Assembly (NCBI RefSeq): GCF_021729845.1
Contig: NZ_CP063398.1
Location: forward strand, 248,001-312,000
Source of the DNA: Rhizobium sp. SL42
GTDB taxonomy: Bacteria > Pseudomonadota > Alphaproteobacteria > Rhizobiales > Rhizobiaceae
Length of the DNA stretch: 64,000 nucleotides
Direction: 5' to 3'
Shown: positions 1 through 12,700 of the stretch, one piece after another
Layout: the number at the start of each line of letters is the position of its first letter
Numbering within the stretch: position 1 is the stretch's first letter
Notes under the pieces: generated by a model
The model's database searches: none
What the model saw: the letters and a program-made list of their open reading frames with translations, nothing else
Told to the model about the DNA's origin: nothing
Translations under genes and position numbers: made by a program

Positions 1-192
1 GTCGCCGTCGACGCCAACGCTCGTCCCATCGCCGTTCCGCCCTATGAACCGAAGAGCCCTGCCCGCAAGCGGCGCCAACGGGCAGCCGAAATCCGCCGCA
101 GCCTTCGGCTGGAATTCGAGGCCCGGTTCAAGCAGGCGAGCGCGCTGGCCGACGAGAAAACGGATGATGGAGAATTCGAACCGACCACTTGA
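1..192 (+). CDS. C-terminal fragment of a probable acyl-CoA thioesterase (hotdog fold)
   Basis: Frame 1 is open from the window edge to TGA at 190-192, giving 63 residues; the start lies outside the window. The first residues read VAVDANARPIAVPPYEP, which resembles the end of the hotdog domain in YciA/ACOT-type acyl-CoA thioesterases, where a 'VAvDenGrPrpvPp' strand is followed by a charged helical tail rich in Arg, Glu and Lys. The tail here (KRRQRAAEIRRSLRLEFEARF) is of that kind. These enzymes hydrolyse cytosolic acyl-CoA to free acid and CoA. The assignment rests on this short C-terminal match only; no catalytic residues are visible. Confidence 0.5.
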   Translation, partial: VAVDANARPIAVPPYEPKSPARKRRQRAAEIRRSLRLEFEARFKQASALADEKTDDGEFEPTT

Positions 193-621
193 GAATTAGC
201 CTCGCGCCCAAACTCAAGCGGACAACCGACGAATCCGCATACGGCCGACATGCCACGCGGTCCTGGAACGCGGTCACCGGCGCAGCTAGCCAGCGGCATC
301 CGGTTGCCTGCGCGCCAGCAAGGGCCGCTCGCAAGACAATTCTCTACTCCTTTCGAAGTAGTATCATCTACTTCACAAGCATAGTATCGATCAATTCTCG
401 ACAGGATCGATAGATCTGGCGACAGGCTCTGAATCCAAATCGGCGGATCTCGCAAATCCACACCGGAATTCGGCCAAAAGCACCCAAATTAGGTCCGATC
501 CAAATCCCTACATTTCACAAACATGCCCAAAAATGGCAATTTCAATCGATTTAAACCGCTGATCTGAATATTTCCATAAACAGAACTGAGACGATTCTGG
601 CGGTGATACATGGGTGACGAT

Positions 622-635
622 ATAATCTGATATGC
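622..635 (+). promoter_or_regulatory. 14-base motif shared by the two adhesin loci (copy 1)
   Basis: ATAATCTGATATGC lies 139 bases upstream of the giant adhesin start. The identical 14-mer occurs at 51626-51639, between the second adhesin and the LapG-like gene, with a 12/14 copy at 51679-51692. A shared regulator site is inferred; no known factor is assigned. Confidence 0.4.
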
Positions 636-687
636 TATTCTATTAACCAAGCAATAAGAACTATAGGGCTTAGCATATTCCTTTATA

Positions 688-702
688 TTAACTAGCCACT
701 AA
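688..702 (+). promoter_or_regulatory. CtrA-like box, one mismatch (TTAA-N7-CTAA)
   Basis: TTAA at 688-691 and CTAA at 699-702 are separated by exactly seven bases. This is one base off the alphaproteobacterial CtrA consensus TTAA-N7-TTAA and sits 24 bases upstream of the perfect box at 712-726. Confidence 0.35.
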
Positions 703-711
703 CCGATGAAG

Positions 712-726
712 TTAATATTGCGTTAA
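712..726 (+). promoter_or_regulatory. CtrA-like box, perfect TTAA-N7-TTAA
   Basis: TTAA at 712-715, the spacer TATTGCG at 716-722, and TTAA at 723-726 match the full CtrA binding consensus exactly. The box ends 47 bases before the adhesin ATG, so a bound regulator would sit at or next to the promoter. CtrA is the cell-cycle response regulator of alphaproteobacteria. The region is AT-rich, so chance occurrence is possible. Confidence 0.5.
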
Positions 727-773
727 TTATTACTCCATGGTTCATTCCGCCTCAAACGTAGGAGGAATGTTTC

Positions 774-3700
774 ATGGTCGAGCGCGACGTTAATTTTTCG
801 GATGCCCAGAACGATGTTGTCGAGTTTGGCGCTGATCAGCAGCCAACGGCAGTAACACCGGTTGAAATTGCCCAGGCAACGAATGACCCGGTCTTCGTTG
901 ATCCGGCCACAGGCCAGGATATCCAGCAGCCGACACCCTCCGCACAAACGATCGGCGCCACGGTCATCCAGGTCGCAGCCGACAACCGGGCAATCCTGCC
1001 CGAGGGCGCATCGATCGAAAACATTGTTGTCGAAGGCGACAACCTAGTTCTCGTGCAGCCGGACGGTACGCGCATCATCATCGAAGGCGCCTCTCTCAAT
1101 GTACCCACCTTCCTGATCGGTCAGGTCGAGGTGCCATCCCAGGTTCTCATTGCGGCGCTCCAGGCCAATGGCATCAATGTGGCCGCAGGGCCTGACGGCA
1201 CCGTCAGCGTGGTCAGTGCAGGAAGCTCCGGCGGCGACTTGTCGGACGGCGAGGGCAATATCGGCGAGGCAGGCCCTGTGATCGACCTGCTCGGCGATAC
1301 GGACTTCGGTTTCGACGCGCCGACGCTTGAGGCGCTTGCCGATGCGGGCAATGTCGATCCGGAACTCGAGGACTTCCTTGCCGGTGGCATCTCGGAAGAA
1401 GACCTGTCGACAGGCTTGAAGGAGCCTGACGACGGCTCGGACTCATCGACGATTACCGGTACTTTTGCCGGCACAGACTTCGAAAATACCGCCCTCACCT
1501 ACACGTTCGGCCTGCCAACAACAGAGCTGAGCTCAGGCGGCATATCGCTCGTCTGGACATTTGGTGCGGATGGCGCCCTTGAAGGACGGGCGGGCGAAGA
1601 CGGTCCGGTGATCATTCGCGCGGAGATCAGCGGCAGCACCTACACAATCACGTTGCTCGGCCCGATCGATCACCCCGACACAGCACAGGAAGACAGCATC
1701 GACCTGCAGATCCCGGTGACTGTGACCGATGTCGATAACGGCACCGACACCGCGATCATGACCGTGCGTATCGAGGACGACAGCCCGGAAGCCGGCGCCA
1801 ACAATAATGTTCAGCTCGATGACGACGCTATTCAATCCGAACAGACGGAGGGTGAAGGCAGCGACGAGCCCGTGCTGCTGCGCAGCCAGCTCGTCAGCGT
1901 CTCGTTCGCCGGCAATCCCGGTGGCGAAGGCGATGATGCCGATTCCGTCAACGCATCGGGCATCCTCGCCCATAATTACGGTGCCGATGGCGCTGGCTCT
2001 CTGCTTCTGACTGTCGAAGGCATCGTGTTGCCGGCGGGCTTCACCGCAACGGTGTCAGAGGACGGCCTCGTCCTGACCATCCTGCAAGGCGATGTGCCTG
2101 TTCTGGAAGTCGCCCTACAAGACAGCACAAGCGGTGCCTATGTGGTCCGTCAGCTCAATCCGATCGACCATCCCTCGACGAATAGCGGCTCCGAAGATCC
2201 GGGCAATGATGACCTGCCCCAGTTCGAACTTCTCGCCGTCGATAAAACACAGACGGCATTCGAGGACAATCTCTTCTTCGACCTGAAATATGTCGTCACC
2301 GACGGTGATGGCGACACGGCCGTCGGATCGTTCAGTATCGATGTCGACGACGATACGCCGGTTGTCGGAGAATCCAGCCTGATCCAGCTGGATGACGATG
2401 CCCTGGAAAGCGGCAATGGCGATTTCGCTGTCGGCGACCAGCAGGAAACCGAGGGGGCGCCGCAGGTCGAAGGCGTGCTTGCCCATAGCTACGGCGCAGA
2501 TGGCGCCGGCTCGATCCTTCTGACCGGTGTTGCCGGTGCGACCTTCGGTGCTCCCGATTCAGAAGCCGGCGAAGGTGCGTTTTTCTATAGCGTCAGCGAC
2601 GACGGCTTGACCGTTATCGTCACCCAGATCCAGTCCGGCGAACCGGTGGATGTGCTGGAGCTGACCCTTTCTGACTCGACCAACGGCAGCTACACCCTGA
2701 CCCAGCTGAATGCCGTCCGGCATCCCGATGGCACAACCGAAGACAATGTCGGCTTCTCTTTCCAATACACGGTAACGGATGGTGACGGCGATAGCGTCAA
2801 TGGCGCACTTGAGGTCGACGTCGATGATGACGGTCCGGTGCTCGACGTGTCTGCACCGCAGGCCGTCGGCAACGGTCTCTTCCTGGAAGGCTTCACGCCG
2901 AACAACAACGCGTGGGGCACTGGCAGCGGCGTTGCCGCCGGTACGACAGCCGGGGCATGGACAGTCGGTGCTTCTCCCGTAGGTGGCGCTTCGCAGATCC
3001 AGCTTGAAAAGGTCGGCGACGGATACCGTGGCGCCGACAGTGTCGGCAACAACACCATGGTCGACATGGAAGCGTCTCCAGGTAACCTGCAGATCAGCCA
3101 GTCCGTTTCAGGGCTTGCTGCCAACGAGACATATGAACTCACGTTTGAAATCGGCAAGGCATCCGATGCCTCCGAAGGCAGCGCCAAGCTGGAAGTGTTC
3201 TGGAACGGTGTTTCCGTCGGTGTATTCGACCCGGCGTCCGGCGCGCTTCAGACGATCTCGATCGTCGTCACGGCCGCGAACGGCAGCAACGAGGTGACCT
3301 TCCGCGAAATTGGCGCCGCCGGCGACAATACCGGTACCTACCTCTCCAACATCTCGCTCAGCGATGCGATCATCATCGATGAGACCGCAGGTATCGATGC
3401 CGGTTCCGACGAATTGTCCGGCGCTGAATCGCTGTTTGCCGGCGTCAACGCCGGGATCGATGCCGATATGCCCGAGGCACAATATGCCCAGGGCACGGGC
3501 TCGGTCGTTACAGTTGATGTTGATTTCGGTGCCGATGGTGCCGCAGCCGGTGGTGGCCTTGCCTATGCTTTCACCCTGTCTGCCGATGGCATTGACTCCG
3601 GGCTGAAGACCACCGACGGCCAGAGCATCCACCTCTACAAGAATGCCGATGGTCTGGTAATCGGCGTCTACGACGCAGACAACAACGGCGTGTCTTCCAC

Positions 3701-6700
3701 CGACCCGGTGGCCTTTGCCCTGCATATCGACGGCAGCGGCGTCGTTACCGTGGCGCAGTATGTCTCGCTCTTCAATCCTGATGCAACCAGCGCGGACGAT
3801 GCAGTTTACCTGACGCCGGGAATCCTGTCGGCAACGGTAACGGCGACGGACGCCGACAATGACTCGGTGACCAAATCTGCCGACATTTCGGGGCGGATCC
3901 GCTTCGAGGACGACGGCCCGATCGTCACGTTGAACGTCGGCGACGAGACAGCGATCACGCTGACCACCCAGGATGCCGAAACAATCGGTGAATTGAGCGA
4001 TACCGCCGTATCGACGGCGAACTTTGGTTCCGTCTTCACGTCCGCCATTACCTACGGCGCTGATGGCATGGCGTCGTCCAGCACCGTCTATGCCCTCAGC
4101 CTGACCGGCGCCGACGGCGCGGATTCTGGCCTCGACAGCAAGGGACTGCAGGTCAATCTGTTCGAGATCGGTGGGGTGATCTACGGCTCGACAACCAGTT
4201 CGGAAGCACAGGCTATCAGCACGGCGGTGTTCTCGCTGACCGTCGATGGCAATGGTGTCGTGACATTGACCCAATTCCAGTCGATCGATCATCCGTTGCC
4301 TGGCGCTGGCTCAAGCTACGACGAGCAACTTGCGTCGCTTGCAAACAATCTCGTCTCCCTGACGGCCACTGTTTCTGCGACGGACAAGGACGGTGATACG
4401 GACGTCAAGACAGCAAGCATCGATCTTGGCGGCAACATCCACTTCGCCGATGACGGCCCGCGCCTGACCGGCACCAAGATCTCGACCATCGTCAACGAAG
4501 ACGACATCGATACAAGCTGGTCCGACGGCTCGTCGCCGCATGGCGCAAATCAGCCTGATTCCGACAATGATGGTGACAACTCCCATACCGAGGCGGCTTC
4601 GGGTCCCAACGACCCGGCCATTGTCACCGGCAGCCTGGCAACGCTTGTGCAAGGCGCTGATACGCCATTCACCTACGGCTTTACCGCCAATGCGCTGACC
4701 TATCTGCAGGGCCTTGGGCTGAGCACCAATGAAATGGTCAACGGCCAGAACACCGCCCTGGCGCTCACATACGAACAATCCACGTCTGGCAGCTGGGTGA
4801 TCATCAAGGGCATCGAGCCTGACGCGCCCGGCAATGGCAGCACCAACAGCTCCAACATCGTCTTTGAACTCAGGATCAATTCCACCACAGGCGCCTATGA
4901 ATTCCGCCTGTTCGACGAACTCTACCATCAGGCCCCTGAAAGCGGTGCCGACGAGAACACGGCGCTGATCTCCGGCGCTGAAACCATCGACGCCATCGTC
5001 TTCGGCCAGATCATCCAGGTAACGGATAGCGATGGCGACAGCGTCACCCTCGGCGACAGCTTCGAAATCCAGGTGATCGACGATATCCCCGTCGCCAAGC
5101 TTGAGACCCGGCCTGGCGAATATGTGACGATCGACGAAAGCAATGGCAATCAGGCCGACGATATCAATTCGTCCCAGCTGCCAAGCGAAGTCCGCAACCT
5201 GTTCAGGGCGCTGGAACAGAGCAATGCCACCGGCGACGACCCGCATTCGGATGGGGTCAGCGGACTTTCCGGCAAGCCGGTCATCGGCTACGCCTATAGC
5301 GACGAGCACATCGTCACCAACCTCGGCTCTGGCGTCGGCGCCGATGCTCCGGCGGATGCCTATCGACTGACTCTGGAAGTCACCGACGGCACGCCATCCG
5401 GTCTCTCCACCACAGAGGGCGCGGCCATCCTGCTCTACAAGGTCGGTGATCTGGTTGTCGGCCGCGTCGGCGGCCCAAGCGGCACTGTCGCCTTCGCCAT
5501 CGCCATCGACCAGAACGGCCATGCCGCAATCGCGCAGTACCTGTCGATCAAGCATGACGACGCTGGCGATTTCAACGAAAGCAATGACAACGGCTCCGGC
5601 GCCACTGACGCCGCCCCGGACAACGATCCCAACCCGGTTCAGGAAACCATTGCCAGCGGCGCGATCAAGGCGGTCCTGACAATCACCGATTCCGATGGCG
5701 ACACGGTCCGCTCGCAGGAAGTCGACATTTCCCACCAGATCCGTTTCCTCGACGATGGTCCATCGGTCGATGTGGGCAGCGTTTGGAACGCTGATCTTTC
5801 CACCGTTGTTCTTGATGAAACCACCCCCGGCGGAAACCCGAACGACAACACCGGCACCAGCACCTGGACCGCCGCCACCAACATCAATGCGGCTCAGGCC
5901 ATCGGCGTCCAGTCCACGACGGCTTCCGGCCCCGGCAATGGCACATCCGTTGCGGAACTGTTCAGTGTCTCGGTCGCCCAAGGCGCCGATGGTGCCGTCG
6001 TTGCGAAAGCCTTCAGTTTCGATCTGCGTGATGCAAGTGGCAATCTGGTCAGCAACGGATCGTCGGTAGGTGTCGAGACGACGCTGCGCGTCTCCGATGT
6101 CCTGGGCTCGGCCTTCGACAATCTGAGTGCGGCGGGCCAGACGATCTGGCTCTACAAGGTCAGCGACACCCTGATCATTGGCCGCATCGGCGCCAATACG
6201 GCCGACACCAGCGACGATTTCATCGCCCTGAAGATCGAGCTGACCGGCTCGACCACTGATCCGCAGTTCGTCGTCAGCCAGTATCTGCCGATTTCCCATG
6301 CCAACAGCAACGATGACGACGATAGCGCATCGCTCAATCTGCGCGACAATGATGCAAGCCTGTCAGTCAAGCTTACGGTGACAGCCACCGATGGCGACGG
6401 CGATGTGGCGACGGATAGCCAGACAATCAAGCTGATCGACAGAAACGAGACCGTCATCAGGATCGAAGACGACGCGCCAACCGTTGACGTGACGGCAAAC
6501 GCCAATGCTGCCACTCAGCTGGTGGCAGAACTTGACGAGACGCAGGGCGCCGATCGTTACAATGGCGCTGAAGTCGAAGATGCGAACGGCAATGCCAATA
6601 CCGATGATGCAGGTCCGGGGCTCGCCCAGGTAACCACCAGCATTGCCGGTGGCCTGGCCAGCCTGTTCACCGTCAGCGGCAGCTACGGCACCGATGGCCC

Positions 6701-9700
6701 GGGCACCACGACCGGTACGCTCAGCTTCGTGACCTCGAGCTGGAGCAACAACGGCTACGCCACGAACCTGCAGGCCACCGATGGTGGCAATATCCGGCTT
6801 TTCGTTAGCGGCTCCACCATCACTGGCCGCGACATGCAGAACAATACCGTCTTCAAGATCGAGATCATCGGCTCCGGTGCCTCGGCACAATTGCAGACGA
6901 CTCTGTTTGAGGCGATCAAGCATTCGGATGGCAACCTGTTCGATGCCGAGACCGTTTTGAAGGTCATCGGCAATGTGACAATCGGCCTCGAATACGACGT
7001 CGAGCGCACCGATTCAGATGGAGATGATGACGACGACTCGGCCACCATCACCCTGATAAGCGCCAACAATTCGGTCATTTCCTTCGACGACGACGGCCCG
7101 AAACTGGACGTCTCGGCGCCACAGGCCGTCAGCAACGGCCTGTTCTTCGACGGCTTCACGCCAAACAACAACGCATGGGGTACTGGCAGCGGCGTTGTCG
7201 TCGGGACGACAGCCGGAGCATGGACAGTCGGCGCGTCCTCGGTCGGCGGGGCGACCCAGATCCAGCTGGAAAAGGTTGGCGACGGCTATCGTGGCGCCGA
7301 CAGCCCGACCAACAACGCGATGGTCGACCTTGAAGCGTCTCCGGGCAACCTGCAGATCACCCAGGCCGTGACTGGCCTGGCGTCCGGCGAAACCTACGAA
7401 CTCACCTTTGAAATCGGCAAGGCCAATGACGGATCGGCCGGTACCGCCAAGCTCGAAGTGTTGTGGAACGGCGTCTCTGTCGGCACCTTCGATCCGCAAA
7501 GCGGCTTGATGCAGACGATCTCGGTCGTCGTGACGGCGGCCGATGGCAACAACTCTGTCACCTTCCGGGAAATCGGAACCACCGGTGACAACACCGGCAC
7601 ATACCTGTCCAATATCTCGCTCAGCGACGCGATCATCATCGACGAGACCGCTAGCTTGGATGGCGGCTCCGACGAAGTAGACAACGTTGCCTCGTTGTTT
7701 GCCTCCGTCAATGCCGGTATCGATCCGGACATGACGGCACAATATGCGCAAGGGTCGGGTTCGATCGTCAACGTCAATGTCGATTTCGGCGCCGACGGTG
7801 CTGCCACTGGCGGCGGGCTTGCCTATGCGCTGACGCTGTCTGCCAACGGTGTCGCTTCCGGTCTGAAGACCACCGAAGGCAAGGATATCTATCTCTTCAA
7901 GGATGCTGCGGGCCGAATCATCGGCGTCTACGATGAAAACAACGACGGCGTTCAGGCGTCGGACAAGGCCGCCTTTGCCGTGCATATCAATGGCAGCGGC
8001 GTGGTCACCATCGCGCAGTATATCTCGCTCTACAATCCGAACCCCAACAATGCCGACGATGCGGTGCATCTGAACCCGGGCATTCTCTCGGCAAGCGTAA
8101 CGGCAACGGATGGCGACGGAGACAACATCACCAAGTCTGCCGATATTTCCGGTCGCATCCGCTTCGAAGACGACGGTCCGATCGTCACGCTGACCGTCGG
8201 CTCGGAAGCAACGGTGCTGCTGACAACGCAGGATGCCCAAACGATCGGCAATCTCAGCGACACCTCAACATCGGCTGCCGATTTCGGTGGCGCATTCATC
8301 TCGACCGTCAATCTCGGCTCCGATGGCGGCACGTCGGTCAAGACTTTTGCCCTGTCGCTCAAGGTTGCCGAAGGCACGGATTCCGGCCTCGACAGCAATG
8401 GCAAGCAGGTCAATCTTTTCGAGGTCAATGGCGTGATCTACGGCTCGACAACATCAGTCGAGGGCGAAGCGATCGCCAAGGCAGTCTTCTCCCTGTCGGT
8501 CAACGGTTCCGGTGTGGTCACGCTTACCCAGATGGAAACCATCGACCATGCACAACCCGGCTCAAACGCGGGCTTCGACACGCAATTTGCCACGCTTGCC
8601 GATAACCTCGTTTCGCTGACAGCGACTGTCACCGCGACGGACAAGGATGGCGATACGGACTCGAAAACCGCCTCGATCGATCTTGGCGGCAATGTCCGGT
8701 TTGCCGATGACGGCCCGAGCCTCACCGGCAGCAAAATTTCGGTCCAGGTCAACGAAGACGACATCGACACCAACTGGTCGGAAGGCACATCGCCACACGG
8801 CCAGGGCAACAACGATCCAGAGAATGACGGCGACAATTCCTACACCGAGAACGCATCGGGCTCGGCCGACGGCGCGATCGTCAAGGGCAGCCTGGCCGGT
8901 CTGGTGACTTCCGGCGCAGACGATCCGGCAACCTTCCACTTCACCAGCAACGCAATCGCCTATCTCCAGGCGCTCAACCTGACATCCAACCAGCCGGTCA
9001 ACGGTCAGCCTGCAGCCCTGCCGCTGACCTATGTACAAACCAGCACAAACGGATGGCTGATCATCACCGCGAGCGAAGCGGATGCCGCAACACCGGGCGA
9101 CACTGCCAATCCGGTCTTCGAAATTCGCATCAACACCACATCCGGCGCCTATGAGTTCCGGCTGTTCGACGAATTGTATCACAAGGCGCCGGCCAATGGC
9201 GCGGACGAGAACACGCAGCTGCGTTCCGGCGAAGCTGTGATCGAGGCAATCCGCTTCGGCGACATCATCGAAGCAAAGGATAGCGACGGCGATACCGTCA
9301 ACCTCGGCAGCAGCTTCGAGATCAAGATCATCGACGATGTGCCGGAGGCCGTGTTGTCGGTGGACCGCTTTGAATACGTGATCCATGACGAGACTGCCGC
9401 AATCCAGACGGCTGGCGATGCCGACGACAAGCTCGGTTCGGAACTCTCCGCCGAGGTGCGTCAGCTCTTTGCTTCCATCGAGAACACCAATCCGCGCGTA
9501 ACCGGTGACGATCCGCATGCCTCCGGCACCAGCAGCATCTCGAATGCCCCGGTCAACGGCTATGCCTACAGCGCCGACAACATCGTCTCGACGGCCGGAT
9601 CGGATGTCGGAGCAGATGCTTCGGCCGCAGTTTTCAAGCTGTCGCTCACCATTACCGAAGGCGCCCTCTCCGGCCTGAAGACAACCGAAGGCACCGACAT

Positions 9701-12700
9701 CCGTCTTTATACGCTCGGCGACGTGGTCGTCGGCCGTGTTGGCGGTGCAACGGGTGTGGTCGCATTCGCGATCGCAGTCGACCAGAATGGTCACATCGCT
9801 CTCGCGCAATACCTGTCGATCAAACATGACGACCAAGGCGACAACAACGAAAACAATGACAACGGTTACGGTTCAGGCGACGCGTATCCGAATGACAGCC
9901 CCAACCCGCAACAGGAAACCCTGCTCGCCAACAGCGTCAAGGTAACCCTTACGATTACGGATTCCGATGGTGATACCGATACGGCAACGGTCGATGTATC
10001 GCAGCAGATCCGCTTCCTCGATGACGGCCCGACGGTCACCGTCAATGATGTCGACAACGTTTCGCTGTCGTTGATCAGGCTCGATGAAACGACCCCTGGC
10101 GATCTGCCCAACGACAATACGCCGAACACCGAATGGGTGCCGGCGACGAACCTGGCTCAGGCCGTGGCCATCGGCAGCATGGCAACGCCGACGGTTGCAG
10201 CCGGCACCTCGGTTTCCGAACTCTTCGCCGTCGACGCTTCGACCGGCGTGGATGGTGGCACGATTACGTCTGCCTTCAGCTTTGTTCTCAAGGGCTCGTA
10301 TGGACAGACACTCGACAGCGGCTCGACCACAGGCGTCGAAACCAACCTCAAGGTGGCCAACACCGTCGGATCGCCATGGTACAACGCCAACGGGCTTTCA
10401 GACCCCGGCCAGACGATCTGGCTCTATAAGATCAGCGACACCGTCCTGGTCGGCAAGATCGGCCACGACACCAACACGACCAGTGACGATTACATCGTTC
10501 TCAAGATCGAGCTGACGGGCAGTGCGAGCACCACACAGTTGGTGGTCACGCAATATCTGCCGATTGCGCATCCCGATGGCAGCAATCCGGACGATGCCCG
10601 CAGTTTGACGCTGGCAGACAATGACGCTGGCCTGTCGATCAATCTCACCGTCTCGGCAACGGATGGTGATGGCGATACCGCGTCCGACAGCGAAACGATC
10701 GAGATTATCGACCATAACAGCACGGTGGTGACATTCGAGGACGACGGCCCGCAGATCACCGTCGTCGCCAATAGCAACGCCGCAGCCAGCCTCGCGACCG
10801 AACTCGACGAAACTGTCGGAGCCGATCGTTACAACGGCTCGGAAACAGAAACCGGCAGCAACACCAACACGGACGATGCATCAGGCGCCCTTGCACAAGT
10901 GACGACGAGCGTTACCGGCGGCCTGGCCAGCCTGTTCAACGTGACCACGGACTTCGGTACCGACGGCGCCGGCAGCGTTACGGGTTCGTTCAGCCTGACA
11001 ACCACCGGCGGAAACGGTCCGTTTGCCACCAACCTTTCGGCAACGAATGGCGGGGCGATCACACTGTCGATCGAAAGTGGCGTTCTGGTCGGGCGGGATG
11101 CGGCAAACGATCTGGTCTTCAAGATCGAGATCGTCGGTTCGGGCGCTTCAGCACAGATGAAGACAACCCTCTATGAAGCCATCAATCACGGTGCGGATGG
11201 CAACCAGTTCGATGCGACGGCGGTCCTTCGCCTTGCAACGCAGAATACGTCGATTGGGCTGACTTACACCGCCACAATCAAGGATGCCGATGGAGACAGC
11301 AAGACTTCGTCCGCAACCTTGACGCTGATCGACACGTCGACCTCTCAGTTCGCGTTCGATGATGACGGTCCGATTGCGACCAATGACCTCGCCCAGACGT
11401 CCATCGAAGGTGGCGCCCAGATCGGCGGCAATGTCCTCACCAACGACCAGGCGGGATCCGATCTCGGCACGCTGACATCGGTGACCATCGGTAATCAGGC
11501 ATATGCAATTGCGGCGAGCGGCACGACGCCGGTCAACACAGCCTATGGCACCTACAGCTTCAACAGTGACGGCAGCTGGACGTTCCAGGCGGCCAGCAAC
11601 CTGAACAACGCCCAGGCCGTGGACGCCTCGTTCACCTACACCCTGACCGATGGCGATGGCGACACAGCCACTGCCGTCCAGTCGATTTCCGTTGAGGACG
11701 GTGCCCTCCCGACGACATCGAATGGTGCGAACAATCCGCTCGCCCTCACCGTCGATGAAGAAGGTCTCGGCACCGCCGGCGCAACCGGTACCGCTTCGGC
11801 CACCGATGTCGAATATTCGGCCGGCACGGTCGGCTTCACCGCAGGTTCCGACAATCTCGTCAGCTATGCCTTCGGCTCCACCGCCGGCATCACCGTCGAT
11901 GTCGATGGCGTAGGCAGTGCCGATATCGTCTGGACCGCCAATGGCGCCTACCAGCTGATCGGTTCGATCAACGGCGCGCCGGCGATCATGGTCACCCTGA
12001 CCACCCCTGCTTCGGCCATTGCGGCAGGTGCCAGCGGCACCGCGTCGGTCAATGTCGAGCTGACCGACAACTTCCCGCACGCCAATGCCGATGGTGAAAA
12101 CAAAGTCACGCTGACGGGCATCACGGTTGTTGCAACCGATACCGATGGCGATACGGCAACGGCCTCTGTCACGGTGACCGTGGTCGATGACGTACCGACC
12201 ACAACCGGCAGCGATGCCCAGGGGGCGGAACTGATCGTCAACGGCGGCTTCGAGATCAATCCCGGCGTCACGGCTGGCAATTTCACCACCACCACCGGCG
12301 TTACCGGCTGGTCTTCGGCGAATGCGGTGCCGTTCGAACTGCAGAATGGCAATGTTGGTGGACTCACCGCTCATTCCGGCGACATCAAGGTCGAACTGGA
12401 CAGCGATCCGAACACCGGCAACAGCAATGCGACAATTCAGCAAACGGTCAGCGGGCTTGAAGCCGGCAAGACCTACGAATTGACGTTCTGGTACTCAGAA
12501 CGTCCGGATGGCAACAATACCAGCGGCGTGAAGGTCTATTTCGACGGCAATCCGGTTTACCAGATCGATCCGCAGTCCGCCGAACCCGGCTGGCAGAAGA
12601 TCACGATCTCCGTTACCGCAACCGGTTCGTCGGCTGTGCTTGCCTTCGAAGGCACCGGCGCATCAGATACACTGGGTGCCTATATTGACGATGTCAGCCT

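Larger units (their letters stand above)
193..773. other. AT-rich intergenic region upstream of the giant adhesin
   Basis: There is no credible gene here; the short open frames lack ribosome sites and known motifs. The first half (193-400) has the GC content of coding DNA, and the second half becomes strongly AT-rich. It contains a 14-base motif shared with the other adhesin locus (622-635), three TTAA-based boxes including one perfect TTAA-N7-TTAA (712-726), and the ribosome site AGGAGG at 760-765. It is probably the control region of the adhesin gene. Confidence 0.6.

Noticed and set aside
4311..6299. A 662-codon open frame on the minus strand inside the giant adhesin
   Set aside because: It is a shadow of super-repeat A; similar minus-strand frames recur in super-repeat B. 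It has no coding signs of its own.
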